A DNA stretch of 64,000 nt from Idiomarina loihiensis (GCF_024584785.1 NZ_CP074112.1:1736001-1800000), one strand, 5' to 3'. Numbered from the stretch's first letter, positions 44,564-54,100 are shown. Program-made: numbers and translations. The notes: a model not told the origin generated them from the letters alone.

Positions 44564-46046
44564 AAAAAAACTTACCGTAATGCTGTGAATAGAAAATCAC
44601 CCACAAAAAAACAAACGCAACTGCGGCAGCGCGCTGCCGGTTCATTTTCATTATCTTTAATTTCCGAGGTTCTAGCTCACTATACCCAGTAATCTCCATT
44701 GAGTTCGGCATAAACAGGGAGATTAAAGACGCAACCCCAAGCAACAACATAGCAGCGAAAGGCGTCATGCCGGTATCTATCATAAATGTTCGCAGCGATA
44801 TACTTGAAAAAATCAGCGGCTGAGACAATGCAAACAAATCAAAAAAGCTCTGAAAATTAACAAGCCCAGTTAAAAAATGGGTCCCGATTCCTATACTACC
44901 CGCTTTAAAGTAAGCAGCAATTAGAGAAGCAGTAGCTAATAGAGTTATTTGCCCAATAGCTCCTCTCCGCATTCCTAGTGCTTGGCCAGGCTTTTTACCT
45001 GATACAAATTGCATTCCCATAATAAATAATGCCACGGCAATCGCGGAATAAATAAAAGTTATATTAGGAGCGTGCCACAATCCTGCTAACAAGAAGACCG
45101 CAAAGACAGAAATTGCATAGATTAAACTTGCTCGTTGCCTACCTTCTATACGACGAGGAAGCCTTTGGCTAAGCCATTTAGCTGTAGTTGAGAACACATA
45201 AACTTTTAAAATATTAAGCAAACTAATGTGCCATCTATTAATATAATCGGAAACATTCTTTGCTTTAAATGGAGAGTTAAAGTTCATAGGTAACGTTATG
45301 CCAAAGCACAACGCTATGCCTATGGCAATATCGGAGTAGCCTGAAAAATCAAAGTACAATTGTACTAAAACACCCCAACTTAGAAATATCGACTCCGAAA
45401 AGCTCGCTTGATCTAACCCTGCAGCTACAGCTGCATACAGTGTGTCATTGATTGCTCCCAAAGGTGCTGCTATCGCGAGAACTTTTAACAAACCCAAGGC
45501 TAAAAGTGTTAGACCTTGCGCAATATAATACCAACTTTGATTGGGTAAGCTTTTAAATTTAAGCACAGCACCTTTATAACTTAAGATCGGCCCCGCGATA
45601 AAATTCGGGAAGAAAGTAGTCGCAAGTAAATGACGAAGCAAAGACAAAGGCCTCGACCGATTTTTGTACGATTCAAATAAGCCTGTAGCGAGATGAATAC
45701 TATAAAATGCTAAGCCCGTAGGAATACCAATAGTAAGCAAAAACCCCTGCTCGCTGTCACTTACGAGTAAGTATTTATAAATAATTAGGGGGCTAAGTGT
45801 TATAGCTAAAAAGAACAAAAAAAACTTATCACAGCGTCCTGTACTCAATCCATACATCATGCCCCAGGAGACTGTCGAAATAGATATAACAAGTACTAAC
45901 GCCTGTAAGCTGACGTACCCAATAAATACTAGGCTAAATACTAATAAGAAAACGACAGCAACATTCTCTGACCGGCGCTGGATAAATGCATACAGCGCCG
46001 CCAAAAATGGGAGTACGAATATAATGAGGAAGGGGTAGGCTAACAT
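44550..46046 (-). CDS. MBOAT O-acyltransferase 2
   Basis: 498 residues, polytopic. SDYINRWHISLLNIL and FLLAGLWHAPNITFIY (catalytic His) are the MBOAT marks. It overlaps the carbamoyltransferase gene by 7 bp and lies near an ACP and an acyl-AMP ligase that could supply its acyl donor. Confidence 0.9.
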   Translation of the reverse strand: MLAYPFLIIFVLPFLAALYAFIQRRSENVAVVFLLVFSLVFIGYVSLQALVLVISISTVSWGMMYGLSTGRCDKFFLFFLAITLSPLIIYKYLLVSDSEQGFLLTIGIPTGLAFYSIHLATGLFESYKNRSRPLSLLRHLLATTFFPNFIAGPILSYKGAVLKFKSLPNQSWYYIAQGLTLLALGLLKVLAIAAPLGAINDTLYAAVAAGLDQASFSESIFLSWGVLVQLYFDFSGYSDIAIGIALCFGITLPMNFNSPFKAKNVSDYINRWHISLLNILKVYVFSTTAKWLSQRLPRRIEGRQRASLIYAISVFAVFLLAGLWHAPNITFIYSAIAVALFIMGMQFVSGKKPGQALGMRRGAIGQITLLATASLIAAYFKAGSIGIGTHFLTGLVNFQSFFDLFALSQPLIFSSISLRTFMIDTGMTPFAAMLLLGVASLISLFMPNSMEITGYSELEPRKLKIMKMNRQRAAAVAFVFLWVIFYSQHYGKFFYEQF

Positions 46047-47749
46047 TTTTTTGTCAAAATGAGATTCTCTAAAACAACAGCATCAAGCTCCGTTGTCATT
46101 AAGGTCGCAACTGCATCTTCAATTGAGTGTATAATAGGCTTGCCCATAATATTAAAGCTTGTATTTAATAAAATAGGAACGCCAGAGGCTAGCTCAAACT
46201 CATTTAATAATTTATGTAACCAAGGCTGATATAGCTTATTTATAGTTTGAACTCTTCCTGTACCATTAGCATGAGTTACTGCAGGAATTCGATCTCGCTT
46301 TTCTTCATGTATTGAAATTGCAGCGCTCATATAAGGACTTAGAGCATCGGCTATGAACCAATCGGCGACCTTCTCCTCGGGAATCATGGGAGCAAAAGGG
46401 CGATATGCCTCACGCCCCTTCACCTTACGATTAATTGCATCCTTCATTTCGCTAGAAATCGGTGATGCTATAATTGACCGATTCCCCAACGCACGAGGAC
46501 CGAACTCAGCACGACCTCTCGCAATTCCTATAATTGAGTTCTTCAATAATAAAGCTACAAGTTCATTAATAAGCTCAGAGTCGTCATCAATAATGTTCAC
46601 ATTAACTAAGCCTAAGGTTTCAGGAAGCTTAACTAACGTTTTTTTATTCAGTTGACTACCCAAATACGGCAGATAATTATTATGTGGAAAAACATCGTGT
46701 TGAGTTATCTTTGCCCGAAGTAGCAAAGCTGCACCAATTGCATTTCCATCGTCTCCTGGAGCAGGCGGAACATGCACATTCAAGGTCGAGCGCCGCGTTA
46801 TCAGCTCACCATTAAAGGCAGAATTAAGCGCACACCCACCTGTCAAAATTATATTGTTTGTGGCTGGAGAAAATCGTTCTAAGTTTGAGTCGATCAACTC
46901 ATTCAGAACTTCAGTGAACACATATTGTGCGCTCGATGCAAGTTCAGCAGAGCTCATATAGTCCGGAGCAATGCTCGGGTCTCTAGCGTAAACCTGAAAC
47001 TCCTGCTTTATTTCATCAAGCCCTGTGATATCTGCAAAATACAGGCGCCCAGATTCAACACGAAATAAGGAACGGAGCCTCGCTACAAGGGCTTCGTTTG
47101 GATCAGAGAACGCTGCTAGACCCATTACTTTCCATTCTTCACCGGCAATACTCGAAAACCCACAAAGTTCTGTTATCCATGCATAAAAAGCACCAAGGCT
47201 GGCGGGGCCCCAGTTCCTTAATTTACGAACCACACGCCCTTCATGCCATTCAAAGACACTTATTGCACCGATTTCACCCTCTCCATCTACGACCAAACAG
47301 AGAGCATCAGGATGCGGGGAAAAATAGTAAGCACTTACAGCATGGCATAAATGATGATCGAAGCCTTGAATTTCATTTAACGCCAAGCGGTCACCCAAAA
47401 TAAAGCGCAGCGCCGCACCTGTCGACATCTGCGTTGCTTTATGTACATGAGAAATCCGGTCTACACTACGCTGGCTAAGCAATACTTCTCTGTACTCTTT
47501 GGCAGGTTTGCTCTCCTCGGTCTTCAACCAAGTTTGAGCAAGAAAGAACTGAGCATTCGGGTCGTTTAAACATATCGTATGCAATATGGGAGCAATGTGC
47601 TGCTCGATATCAGCCGGAGAGCCAATTGCTCTCTTTGACTGCAAATATCGCTCCGTCGCCTCAGCAAAAATACATTCTCCAGCGTCGTTCACTATTGCTA
47701 TCGCAGGGTCATGCCCCGTGGTAGATAACCCAATATAATAGCTACTCAT
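46040..47749 (-). CDS. Carbamoyltransferase (NodU/CmcH family)
   Basis: 569 residues. YYIGLSTTGHDPAIAIVND opens the Kae1-like domain; HHLCHAVSAYYFSP carries metal-binding His; GGCALNSAFNG and RAEFGPRALGNRSIIASP are typical of the C-terminal domain, as is YRPFAPMI. It transfers a carbamoyl group from carbamoyl phosphate to a hydroxyl, as in antibiotic and Nod-factor tailoring. 2 bp after the ACP gene in the precursor A2 operon. Confidence 0.9.
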   Translation of the reverse strand: MSSYYIGLSTTGHDPAIAIVNDAGECIFAEATERYLQSKRAIGSPADIEQHIAPILHTICLNDPNAQFFLAQTWLKTEESKPAKEYREVLLSQRSVDRISHVHKATQMSTGAALRFILGDRLALNEIQGFDHHLCHAVSAYYFSPHPDALCLVVDGEGEIGAISVFEWHEGRVVRKLRNWGPASLGAFYAWITELCGFSSIAGEEWKVMGLAAFSDPNEALVARLRSLFRVESGRLYFADITGLDEIKQEFQVYARDPSIAPDYMSSAELASSAQYVFTEVLNELIDSNLERFSPATNNIILTGGCALNSAFNGELITRRSTLNVHVPPAPGDDGNAIGAALLLRAKITQHDVFPHNNYLPYLGSQLNKKTLVKLPETLGLVNVNIIDDDSELINELVALLLKNSIIGIARGRAEFGPRALGNRSIIASPISSEMKDAINRKVKGREAYRPFAPMIPEEKVADWFIADALSPYMSAAISIHEEKRDRIPAVTHANGTGRVQTINKLYQPWLHKLLNEFELASGVPILLNTSFNIMGKPIIHSIEDAVATLMTTELDAVVLENLILTKKC

Positions 47750-47751
47750 AT

Positions 47752-48003
47752 CTATTTTTGACGTTTAATTACTTCGAGGACTTCTTCCGAAACTTCAGCG
47801 ATAGTTCTACATTCGAACATAAGCAATGGCTCTACCTCAATTTCGTATTCATCTTCAATCATTCCGCACAGCAATACAGCATAGAATGACGTCATCCCTA
47901 TATCTACTAGAGGCGTCGTCGGAGTTACATCTTCACGAGAAACCTCTAAAACCCCTACTGCGCTATTTGTCAAAAAGGCTTGTATGTCTTGCACTGTTGT
48001 CAT
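47752..48003 (-). CDS. Acyl carrier protein
   Basis: 83 residues, acidic. LVDIGMTSFYAV contains the D-x-G-x-x-S phosphopantetheine site, Ser in MTS. It would carry an acyl group made by the acyl-AMP ligase of the same operon. 3 bp separate it from the P450 gene before it. Confidence 0.9.
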   Translation of the reverse strand: MTTVQDIQAFLTNSAVGVLEVSREDVTPTTPLVDIGMTSFYAVLLCGMIEDEYEIEVEPLLMFECRTIAEVSEEVLEVIKRQK

Positions 48004-48006
48004 TTT

Positions 48007-49029
48007 CTATGTTGTCCTAATAACCAATCGCGATATTTCGTAGGCAATTTTATTATTCTCGTTGTGCTTAATATCTAAAATTTTTGCCGTCGGAAATTTT
48101 GTGAAAAATTGCTGTACCATGTACTTCAAAATAAATCTGGAAAGCCCAAAACCAACGCAAAAGTGTCTTCCGTGACCGAATGGGAATGCAGGACACCCGC
48201 CCCGCTCTATCGCTTGGATATCAAACAAGTAGGTTCCGTTGTAGGCGCTATCCTTAGCGCTATCCTTGCAAACTCTATGTAAGTATGATTGTGCCGCACC
48301 CTTCGCTATTTCCTCGTCTGAAAGAGCAACCGTGCGATCACGAGACTCTTGCAGCCGCTTGGCAACAATATTAGTAAAGGTTTGGGCTAATGGAGCCGTA
48401 GCCGCGTAAAGAATAATAACTATTGATATCTTATCAACTTGACGCTCTGGCCACGCACGGTTTCTTAATAAATGCCCCAAAGCCGTGCGTTCTCTGACTA
48501 TACCCGCAGCCACTGTGTCCTCGACCGCTTCAATGGCGCGCTTAATTTTCTGGTTGATGGCCTTTAATTCGCGGAGTGAACGATAGGGCTGCACAAGTTC
48601 TTGTAAACGAATTGTATCTGCATTAAACGAAGCCGAATCTGCGGGCATTAGACCCAGCGTCGGTTTCAAGAGGCTATCAAATACTTTTAAAGAAAGCTCT
48701 TCTACTAAGTCGAACTCTGCACATTCATCTAAATTATCAACAAGCTTTTCAATTGTATCTTTAATATATTCCGACCAATCGTTTAGGATTACGTCCAGCA
48801 GATCTTTATAAACATCTCGAAGCTGCCGCAACTGCTCTCCTTCTTGAAAAAACGGCGCAAGACGGGTAAACCGAACTAACTCATCCAAACCAGACACATT
48901 ATGGCGCTGTAGTTGTTCTAGATAAGCTAAAAGACCCGGAACCTGCATGCCATCACGCCTGAGTAATGCATTTGCCTCCTCAAAATCAACAACACGCTTG
49001 AACATTGTCTGTTCTGCTAGTTTGTTCAA
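48007..49029 (-). CDS. Cytochrome P450, second of two
   Basis: 340 residues, short for a bacterial P450 (about 400). PFGHGRHFCVGFGLSRFILK is the haem-binding loop with the Cys ligand. The I-helix region (ILYAATAPLAQTF) departs from the usual A/G-G-x-E/D-T, so it may not perform ordinary hydroxylation. Its start overlaps the preceding P450 stop by 4 bp. Confidence 0.85.
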   Translation of the reverse strand: MNKLAEQTMFKRVVDFEEANALLRRDGMQVPGLLAYLEQLQRHNVSGLDELVRFTRLAPFFQEGEQLRQLRDVYKDLLDVILNDWSEYIKDTIEKLVDNLDECAEFDLVEELSLKVFDSLLKPTLGLMPADSASFNADTIRLQELVQPYRSLRELKAINQKIKRAIEAVEDTVAAGIVRERTALGHLLRNRAWPERQVDKISIVIILYAATAPLAQTFTNIVAKRLQESRDRTVALSDEEIAKGAAQSYLHRVCKDSAKDSAYNGTYLFDIQAIERGGCPAFPFGHGRHFCVGFGLSRFILKYMVQQFFTKFPTAKILDIKHNENNKIAYEISRLVIRTT

Positions 49030-50129
49030 ACTCTATGCGCCTCAAGTCGGATTAGATAGCTCAAGCTATAACCATAATGAATCTGATAATCAATTTCATA
49101 GTTATCAAGTAGAAGAAGTAATTTTAAAGTCCGCTGCCAAAACCAAGGTATGAGTTGAAGTGCAAGCCATTGGCCTGGGCAAGCATGCGAACCTGCACCA
49201 AAATTTAAGTTGGGGGTGGAAGACAGTAACTCACTTACATCAAACTCTTTAAGCGATTCTTCCCGCCGATTAATTTGATGTATATCTACCGCTTGGTAAC
49301 ACTGGTCGATTTTACTGTATCTAACAAGACGTTGAGTATTTCCAAAAACCCGAATGATATTTTGTACTACTCTATTGTCTACCTCTAAACTGATGAAAGC
49401 TTGGAGCTCGTCAGTTTTAAAATTACTCATCAATATAGCAATGAAACGACCCACAAGTTCGGCTGGTGTGGTGGAGCCTAATGCAAGCAAAAAGATACTT
49501 GCCTGTAATTCATCAAAACTTTTACCATCTTGCTCGGCTAAACGTTTGAATTTGTCAATTAGGGGCGCATTAGCACTGTTAAATCGAAGCGAATCACTAA
49601 TAATATCAAGCAATTTACCCGCACTTGCATCTGCCTGCTTAAGCTTTCGGATGGGAGCTAAGTGCTCAATCATTTGTTCAGTACAATGAATTTCACTTAA
49701 GAAGTCGTATTCATCGCGCTCAGGCAAGTGCAACCCTAAAATGTCAGAGCCAATTAACTGCGCTAGCGGCGCAACAAGACTGTCAAGAAAATCGACTGAA
49801 TCACCTTGAACTAACTGGGCTTCTACGCCAGCGAACATAGCCTCCGCCTTCTCAATGAATTGCGGCAGTAAAGACTTAATAAAAGAGCCAGCTAAGCCCG
49901 GTCTCAAAAACCTACAAAATGACTGCTCCGATTCAGAAAAACCTAAACCACGTGCAACCGTGTGCACATGCTTTAGGTTTGGAAACGAAATAGAACCATG
50001 AGTGCCCTCCTCAAGGAGGGTAATAAAATGCAAAAAATCAGGAGGTATGGAGTTCCTGCACCTAAGTACAGCTCGCCCCTCGGCTTCGCTGCAGATATTA
50101 CGATGGCTAGTCTCTTTTAAGGCATCCAT
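49026..50129 (-). CDS. Cytochrome P450, first of two
   Basis: 367 residues. NLNFGAGSHACPGQWLALQLI is the haem loop with Cys; the I-helix reads LLALGSTTPAEL, not the usual acid-Thr pair. It follows precursor A2 by 36 bp, so oxidation of this peptide, or of an acyl or ACP-bound intermediate, is plausible. Confidence 0.85.
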   Translation of the reverse strand: MDALKETSHRNICSEAEGRAVLRCRNSIPPDFLHFITLLEEGTHGSISFPNLKHVHTVARGLGFSESEQSFCRFLRPGLAGSFIKSLLPQFIEKAEAMFAGVEAQLVQGDSVDFLDSLVAPLAQLIGSDILGLHLPERDEYDFLSEIHCTEQMIEHLAPIRKLKQADASAGKLLDIISDSLRFNSANAPLIDKFKRLAEQDGKSFDELQASIFLLALGSTTPAELVGRFIAILMSNFKTDELQAFISLEVDNRVVQNIIRVFGNTQRLVRYSKIDQCYQAVDIHQINRREESLKEFDVSELLSSTPNLNFGAGSHACPGQWLALQLIPWFWQRTLKLLLLLDNYEIDYQIHYGYSLSYLIRLEAHRV

Positions 50130-50165
50130 TTAGATAGGAATGTTAATGCGTTATCGATCGTTTAC

Positions 50166-50330
50166 TTAAGACGTTCCATAATTATAGTTAATTTCTACGG
50201 TGTCTGGCGATGGTTTCGATGATTTGGTTATATCTATCGCGAAATCAATCACTACTGGCGTTTCCCATGTTTTTTTGTCAGTAACTTCAACAATAACTTT
50301 ATTACTCGACTTGTTACTTAGATTTTTCAT
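50166..50330 (-). CDS. Lasso-type precursor peptide A2 (54 residues)
   Basis: ATG at 50330, with GAGGGAAC upstream. Leader segment KKTWETPVVIDFAIDITK has W-x-x-P and a Thr 13 residues after the Trp, as in A1 and A3. If that Thr is -2, the core is SSKPSPDTVEINYNYGTS with Asp7; if the core begins one residue later, Glu is at position 9. The C-terminus is Ser. It sits between PqqD 2 and the P450 pair and is the first small gene of the tailoring operon. No homologue known to me. Confidence 0.75.
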   Translation of the reverse strand: MKNLSNKSSNKVIVEVTDKKTWETPVVIDFAIDITKSSKPSPDTVEINYNYGTS

Positions 50331-50453
50331 TTTAGTTCCCTCTTTTTTAGATAAAAAAATGTTAACCGAAATCGCTAAACATGTATAGATGTGCCCGAAT
50401 AAAAAAATGCCACTCTTAACTACTTGCGTTGCCTCTATGAACTTTGATGTTAA

Positions 50454-50482
50454 AATATTTCCTACATTTCGCTTTAAGTCAA
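50454..50482 (-). promoter_or_regulatory. Possible sigma-70 promoter of the A2 operon
   Basis: On the minus strand TTGACT, 17 bases, AATATT, located 125-150 bp before the A2 start in the 233-bp gap after PqqD 2. The -35 is good, the -10 weak. Confidence 0.3.
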
Positions 50483-50563
50483 GAACTATTTCGAGAGGGT
50501 GCCTGCTTTACTACACGAAACTCGTGGTGGCCTCTAACTATAAGCCATCAGTAATCCTTGGTT

Positions 50564-50848
50564 TTAAGAACTAAGCACTTGGATGAGATTTCGTTGCTGC
50601 ATTTCATTTAAGAATAGCAATACATCTTGCTCGCATTGCTCTTTACTCACTTCAAACTCTTGCTGTAGTTTTGTACAAACAACGTCTACCGCTAAAGGTT
50701 GCTCTAACATCTCCCAAATTCTGCTGGCGACCCCGTTCAATCCAAGATAATCACTCTGGTCTTCACTCATCATAACAACTTCATTGCCCATGTGAGCGAA
50801 GACTAATTCTGTATGCCTTTGTACTTTATCTTCCAATGCTATGGTCAT
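50564..50848 (-). CDS. PqqD-like RRE (B1) protein 2
   Basis: 94 residues from ATG at 50848 (MTIALEDKVQRHTELVF), which aligns with the start of PqqD 1 and has AGGAAG upstream. Contains NEVVMMSEDQSDYLGLNGVA. Located directly after the cyclase gene and before A2, the usual B1 position. Near-duplicate of 41698-41988. Confidence 0.9.
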   Translation of the reverse strand: MTIALEDKVQRHTELVFAHMGNEVVMMSEDQSDYLGLNGVASRIWEMLEQPLAVDVVCTKLQQEFEVSKEQCEQDVLLFLNEMQQRNLIQVLSS

Positions 50849-50918
50849 ATTAACTCTTCCTATCATTAACTTATCGAACGAAAACAGAAGCGCCCAAAAC
50901 GCTTATACTAACTAAAAG

Positions 50919-52880
50919 TTACCGCTTTTTGTTAGGACTACTCTCAGTTAATTTACTACAAAAATCCAGCCGTCCCTCTTGCTGTGCTTTAGCGAGACTA
51001 TTTAAAGTATCCAGGGCTTTAATATTTGCGACAAAGGGTAATTGCAAGAGATGATCAAGTCGCTCAAATCGCAGATAATGCTGCAACACAGGCAATTTAG
51101 CATTATCTTTGACCTCAGCTATAAGCTTTTTCAATCTCATTTTCACATCAAGACGCTGATGTTTTGGTAGCACCACATCATGTTTCATTCGCATTCGAAT
51201 GCGTTCGGTCACTAAGTCTTTAATAATTTCTCGAAACATCCATCGCTCAATACCAAATTTACATTTCATATGGGTGGGTACTGAATAAGCGAACTCAATC
51301 AGCTCTTTATCAAACATGGGGTAGCGATATTCAAAATTAAAAGCCCTTGCATGGATTTCCGACCCCGATACTCGGCTCTCTATCCCCACATGAAATAGCT
51401 CTCGGTAATCTCTTTCACGAACGCCAGAAGATGTATAGTTATCAACAAAGTCAACAGCCTCTTTTAGTCTTTGCCTTGTAACAAGTTCAGGATTCAAAGG
51501 GGATTCGGTAGCGGAAAAGTGCAATAACTGGACCATAGGATTACGCCGGCGCTCAATTGTTCTGAACAGCGGTGGGTAACCATATTTCACACCAAGCTTT
51601 AGAAAGTTAAACAAGGGCTTCACTCTACGCCCTCTTTTTTTTGTGTATTGAAACTGTTGATAAAGTGATAACCAACGACCTTTACGGAATAATTCATCCT
51701 CATAAAAAGCCCCATAAGAAGTGACGCAGTGATCACCGCCCCAGCCACTAAGTAAGGTACGCACACCTCGGTCTTTCACTAAATAGTACCGAGTACATTT
51801 TTGCCCCGGATGAGGGGCTACAACACCATAATATTGTTCTATTAAATCATTATAGTTTTCAGGTTGTTGTTGTGTTGTCCACTCAGCGGATAAGTTTGGA
51901 TAAAGAGCCAAAAATTCAAATATATCCTTATAGGTATCTTGGTAAATATGTCTATTATCATCAGTAAGTTGCTGCGAATCATACGAATAGGTATAAATAG
52001 TTTGATGCGGCAACATTCGAGCTGTTAAGCCAGTTATAGCGGTTGAATCAAGACCTTCACTAAGCTCACAACCGATTGGGTACGCTGAAAGCAGGCGACG
52101 CTTCACCGCCTTCTCAAACCGCACCCTCAATTCTCGTAGATAATCCTCATCTGAATTTAGACTAGGGTACTGTTTAACTTGCAACTGCCAGTAGCACTCA
52201 CTGCGCACACTGTGCGGAGTAATAACTACATAATGTGCAGGAGGAACTCTCTGTATTGCCTTAACTGGGGAGTAATAACCTGAATTTGATTTTGGTAAAA
52301 ACAGATCAAGCACAAAGTCGTCATTAAGCTCTCTAGACACTAGCCCACTTTCAAGCAGCGCATTATGTTCATTACTAACCAATACAGCGTCGTCAGTAAC
52401 ACTATAGAAGGCCGTTTTAATTCCCAGATGATCACGAGCTATATAAATTGAATCTTTATTTTTATCCCAAACCGCAAAGACAAAATCCCCTAGCAATTTT
52501 GCTGCACAGTCTTCACCCCATTTTTGATAGGCAGCTAAAATAATTGCACCATCAGGATAATCTGATGCAAGAAACATACCGCGTTTATCTCCGATATCGA
52601 GTCGCAATTCGTCAAGCAATTCATGTCGGTTATCAATTCGAGCATTAGCTACGCACAGAAAATGGCCACATTGAGACACATGCACAGATTCATTATGAGA
52701 TTGTGGTGTATTAGAAAACCGAAGATGACTCACTGAAAGAGCGCCACCGTTAGGTTCTATGCTCAGCTCATATTGATCTACACTTTCTGGCTGCCAATAA
52801 TCACTGGCAGCCAACATCTTTTGCATGATAGCTGCGGTATCAAATGTTTTAAACGCCCATAAAAGATTAAAAACACTCAT
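50919..52880 (-). CDS. Lasso cyclase, asparagine-synthetase homologue (C protein)
   Basis: 653 residues. The N-terminal glutaminase-like domain lacks the catalytic Cys2 (the protein starts M-S-V) but keeps NARIDNRHELL and LLGDFVFAVWDKNKDSIYIARDHLGIK. The synthetase domain has PP-loop ELSEGLDSTAITGL near residues 270-283. As in McjC-type cyclases, it would adenylate the Asp/Glu side chain and close the macrolactam with residue 1. Only cyclase in the window; overlaps the ATP-grasp 2 gene by 4 bp. Confidence 0.9.
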   Translation of the reverse strand: MSVFNLLWAFKTFDTAAIMQKMLAASDYWQPESVDQYELSIEPNGGALSVSHLRFSNTPQSHNESVHVSQCGHFLCVANARIDNRHELLDELRLDIGDKRGMFLASDYPDGAIILAAYQKWGEDCAAKLLGDFVFAVWDKNKDSIYIARDHLGIKTAFYSVTDDAVLVSNEHNALLESGLVSRELNDDFVLDLFLPKSNSGYYSPVKAIQRVPPAHYVVITPHSVRSECYWQLQVKQYPSLNSDEDYLRELRVRFEKAVKRRLLSAYPIGCELSEGLDSTAITGLTARMLPHQTIYTYSYDSQQLTDDNRHIYQDTYKDIFEFLALYPNLSAEWTTQQQPENYNDLIEQYYGVVAPHPGQKCTRYYLVKDRGVRTLLSGWGGDHCVTSYGAFYEDELFRKGRWLSLYQQFQYTKKRGRRVKPLFNFLKLGVKYGYPPLFRTIERRRNPMVQLLHFSATESPLNPELVTRQRLKEAVDFVDNYTSSGVRERDYRELFHVGIESRVSGSEIHARAFNFEYRYPMFDKELIEFAYSVPTHMKCKFGIERWMFREIIKDLVTERIRMRMKHDVVLPKHQRLDVKMRLKKLIAEVKDNAKLPVLQHYLRFERLDHLLQLPFVANIKALDTLNSLAKAQQEGRLDFCSKLTESSPNKKR

Positions 52881-54100
52881 AAACTATCTCTACCAGGGTT
52901 CAACCCTTCAATCATTTGAAGGTACATGGCATCAACTAAACCGCCTCGTTTTTCACTCTGCATTAAGTTTGTTCCCCAATTTATGTTTCCTTCAAGCAGC
53001 AGAGGTCCCTTATCCGTTAAAGCCACATCCCAGCCTACAGCATTTAAATCAATTACCTGTTGATGCGCGTAGGTAACCAACACTTTAATCGCTTGCCATT
53101 CCTGCAGAACTTTACCGTCTAGTTGTGGGATGGCTCCAGAATCTACATTAATAGCATAAGGCCGAATAAAAACTTTTCTTGAAATAGGTAGCTCTACATT
53201 GGCACGCCAGACCATAAATCTTCCAGCCACTTTTAACGTCACTATTCTAACAACTACCACCTCATCATTATCACAAATATCTGCAAATTCAGGAGGCATG
53301 ACCAGTCTCGGCTGTTGCAAATAGTTCAAGTTCTTCGACAACCCCAGAAGGAAATCAATCACAGCCTGTTTACCATCAACACGAACAACACCATCTTTAC
53401 TTGTTGAGTGAAACAAGCCTTCTTTAGTGGTCGTTAAAATAAAACATCCTTTGGCTTGAGATGATACGTCTGGCTTAAAGAAATAATCATTGCCCGGTAC
53501 CAGATTAGCTAAGCTATCCACAGTCATCAATTGTGTAGGTACTGATGGCACATCTATAGAACTTGCAAAGAATAACTTACTACTCATTATCTTAGCTGTT
53601 CTATTACTATAGGCTGCTTGAAAGGTCTGATGCCAGTGTGGCAATACTTGGTTAGGAACATAGTACCACCAATAACATAGCGGGACGTTATATAGCGCCA
53701 GTGAATGGAAGCTCTGGGGAGTTATTCCTCTCGAGTATGCTCTTATAGCTTTCCATAAATAGCGAGGTGATATGGGAACGATCGTTTCTGTTTGCTTACT
53801 GCCGTGTTTAGTCTTTCTGTAAAGATGCCGAACATACAACCAAGGGCCGAAAATGATATACCAAGAGATGATGCTGTAGACCACGGCCAAACCATACAAC
53901 CAGCGTGGAATAGGTTGCCAAGCGTTGAAAAAAACTTTTTTATGGAGCTGATATCCCTGACACTTCTTATCAGCGAGGCCAAGAGGCACAATGAATCGCC
54001 AACTAATAAGAGTATGGGGCGACTTTCTCAATAATATCCGTTTATAAAAGTACTTTAAGAGTTTACCCAATGTACTAGATCCACATAGAATGGTAGTCAA
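52877..54100 (-). CDS. Sugar-transfer-associated ATP-grasp protein 2
   Basis: 407 residues from TTG at 54100; alignment with paralogue 1 suggests the true start may be about ten codons later (TTG in GSSTLGKLL). Shares SWRFIVPLGLADKK, a membrane-like segment, YFFKPDVSSQAKGCFIL and GPLLLEGNINWGTN with 29145-30362. Coupled to the cyclase gene, so it is likely to act on the same peptide or its carrier. Confidence 0.8.
   Translation of the reverse strand: MTTILCGSSTLGKLLKYFYKRILLRKSPHTLISWRFIVPLGLADKKCQGYQLHKKVFFNAWQPIPRWLYGLAVVYSIISWYIIFGPWLYVRHLYRKTKHGSKQTETIVPISPRYLWKAIRAYSRGITPQSFHSLALYNVPLCYWWYYVPNQVLPHWHQTFQAAYSNRTAKIMSSKLFFASSIDVPSVPTQLMTVDSLANLVPGNDYFFKPDVSSQAKGCFILTTTKEGLFHSTSKDGVVRVDGKQAVIDFLLGLSKNLNYLQQPRLVMPPEFADICDNDEVVVVRIVTLKVAGRFMVWRANVELPISRKVFIRPYAINVDSGAIPQLDGKVLQEWQAIKVLVTYAHQQVIDLNAVGWDVALTDKGPLLLEGNINWGTNLMQSEKRGGLVDAMYLQMIEGLNPGRDSL

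Noticed and set aside
50389-50574. Plus-strand ORF in the gap between A2 and PqqD 2
   Set aside because: Opposes the operon, has unremarkable composition and covers the putative A2 promoter.
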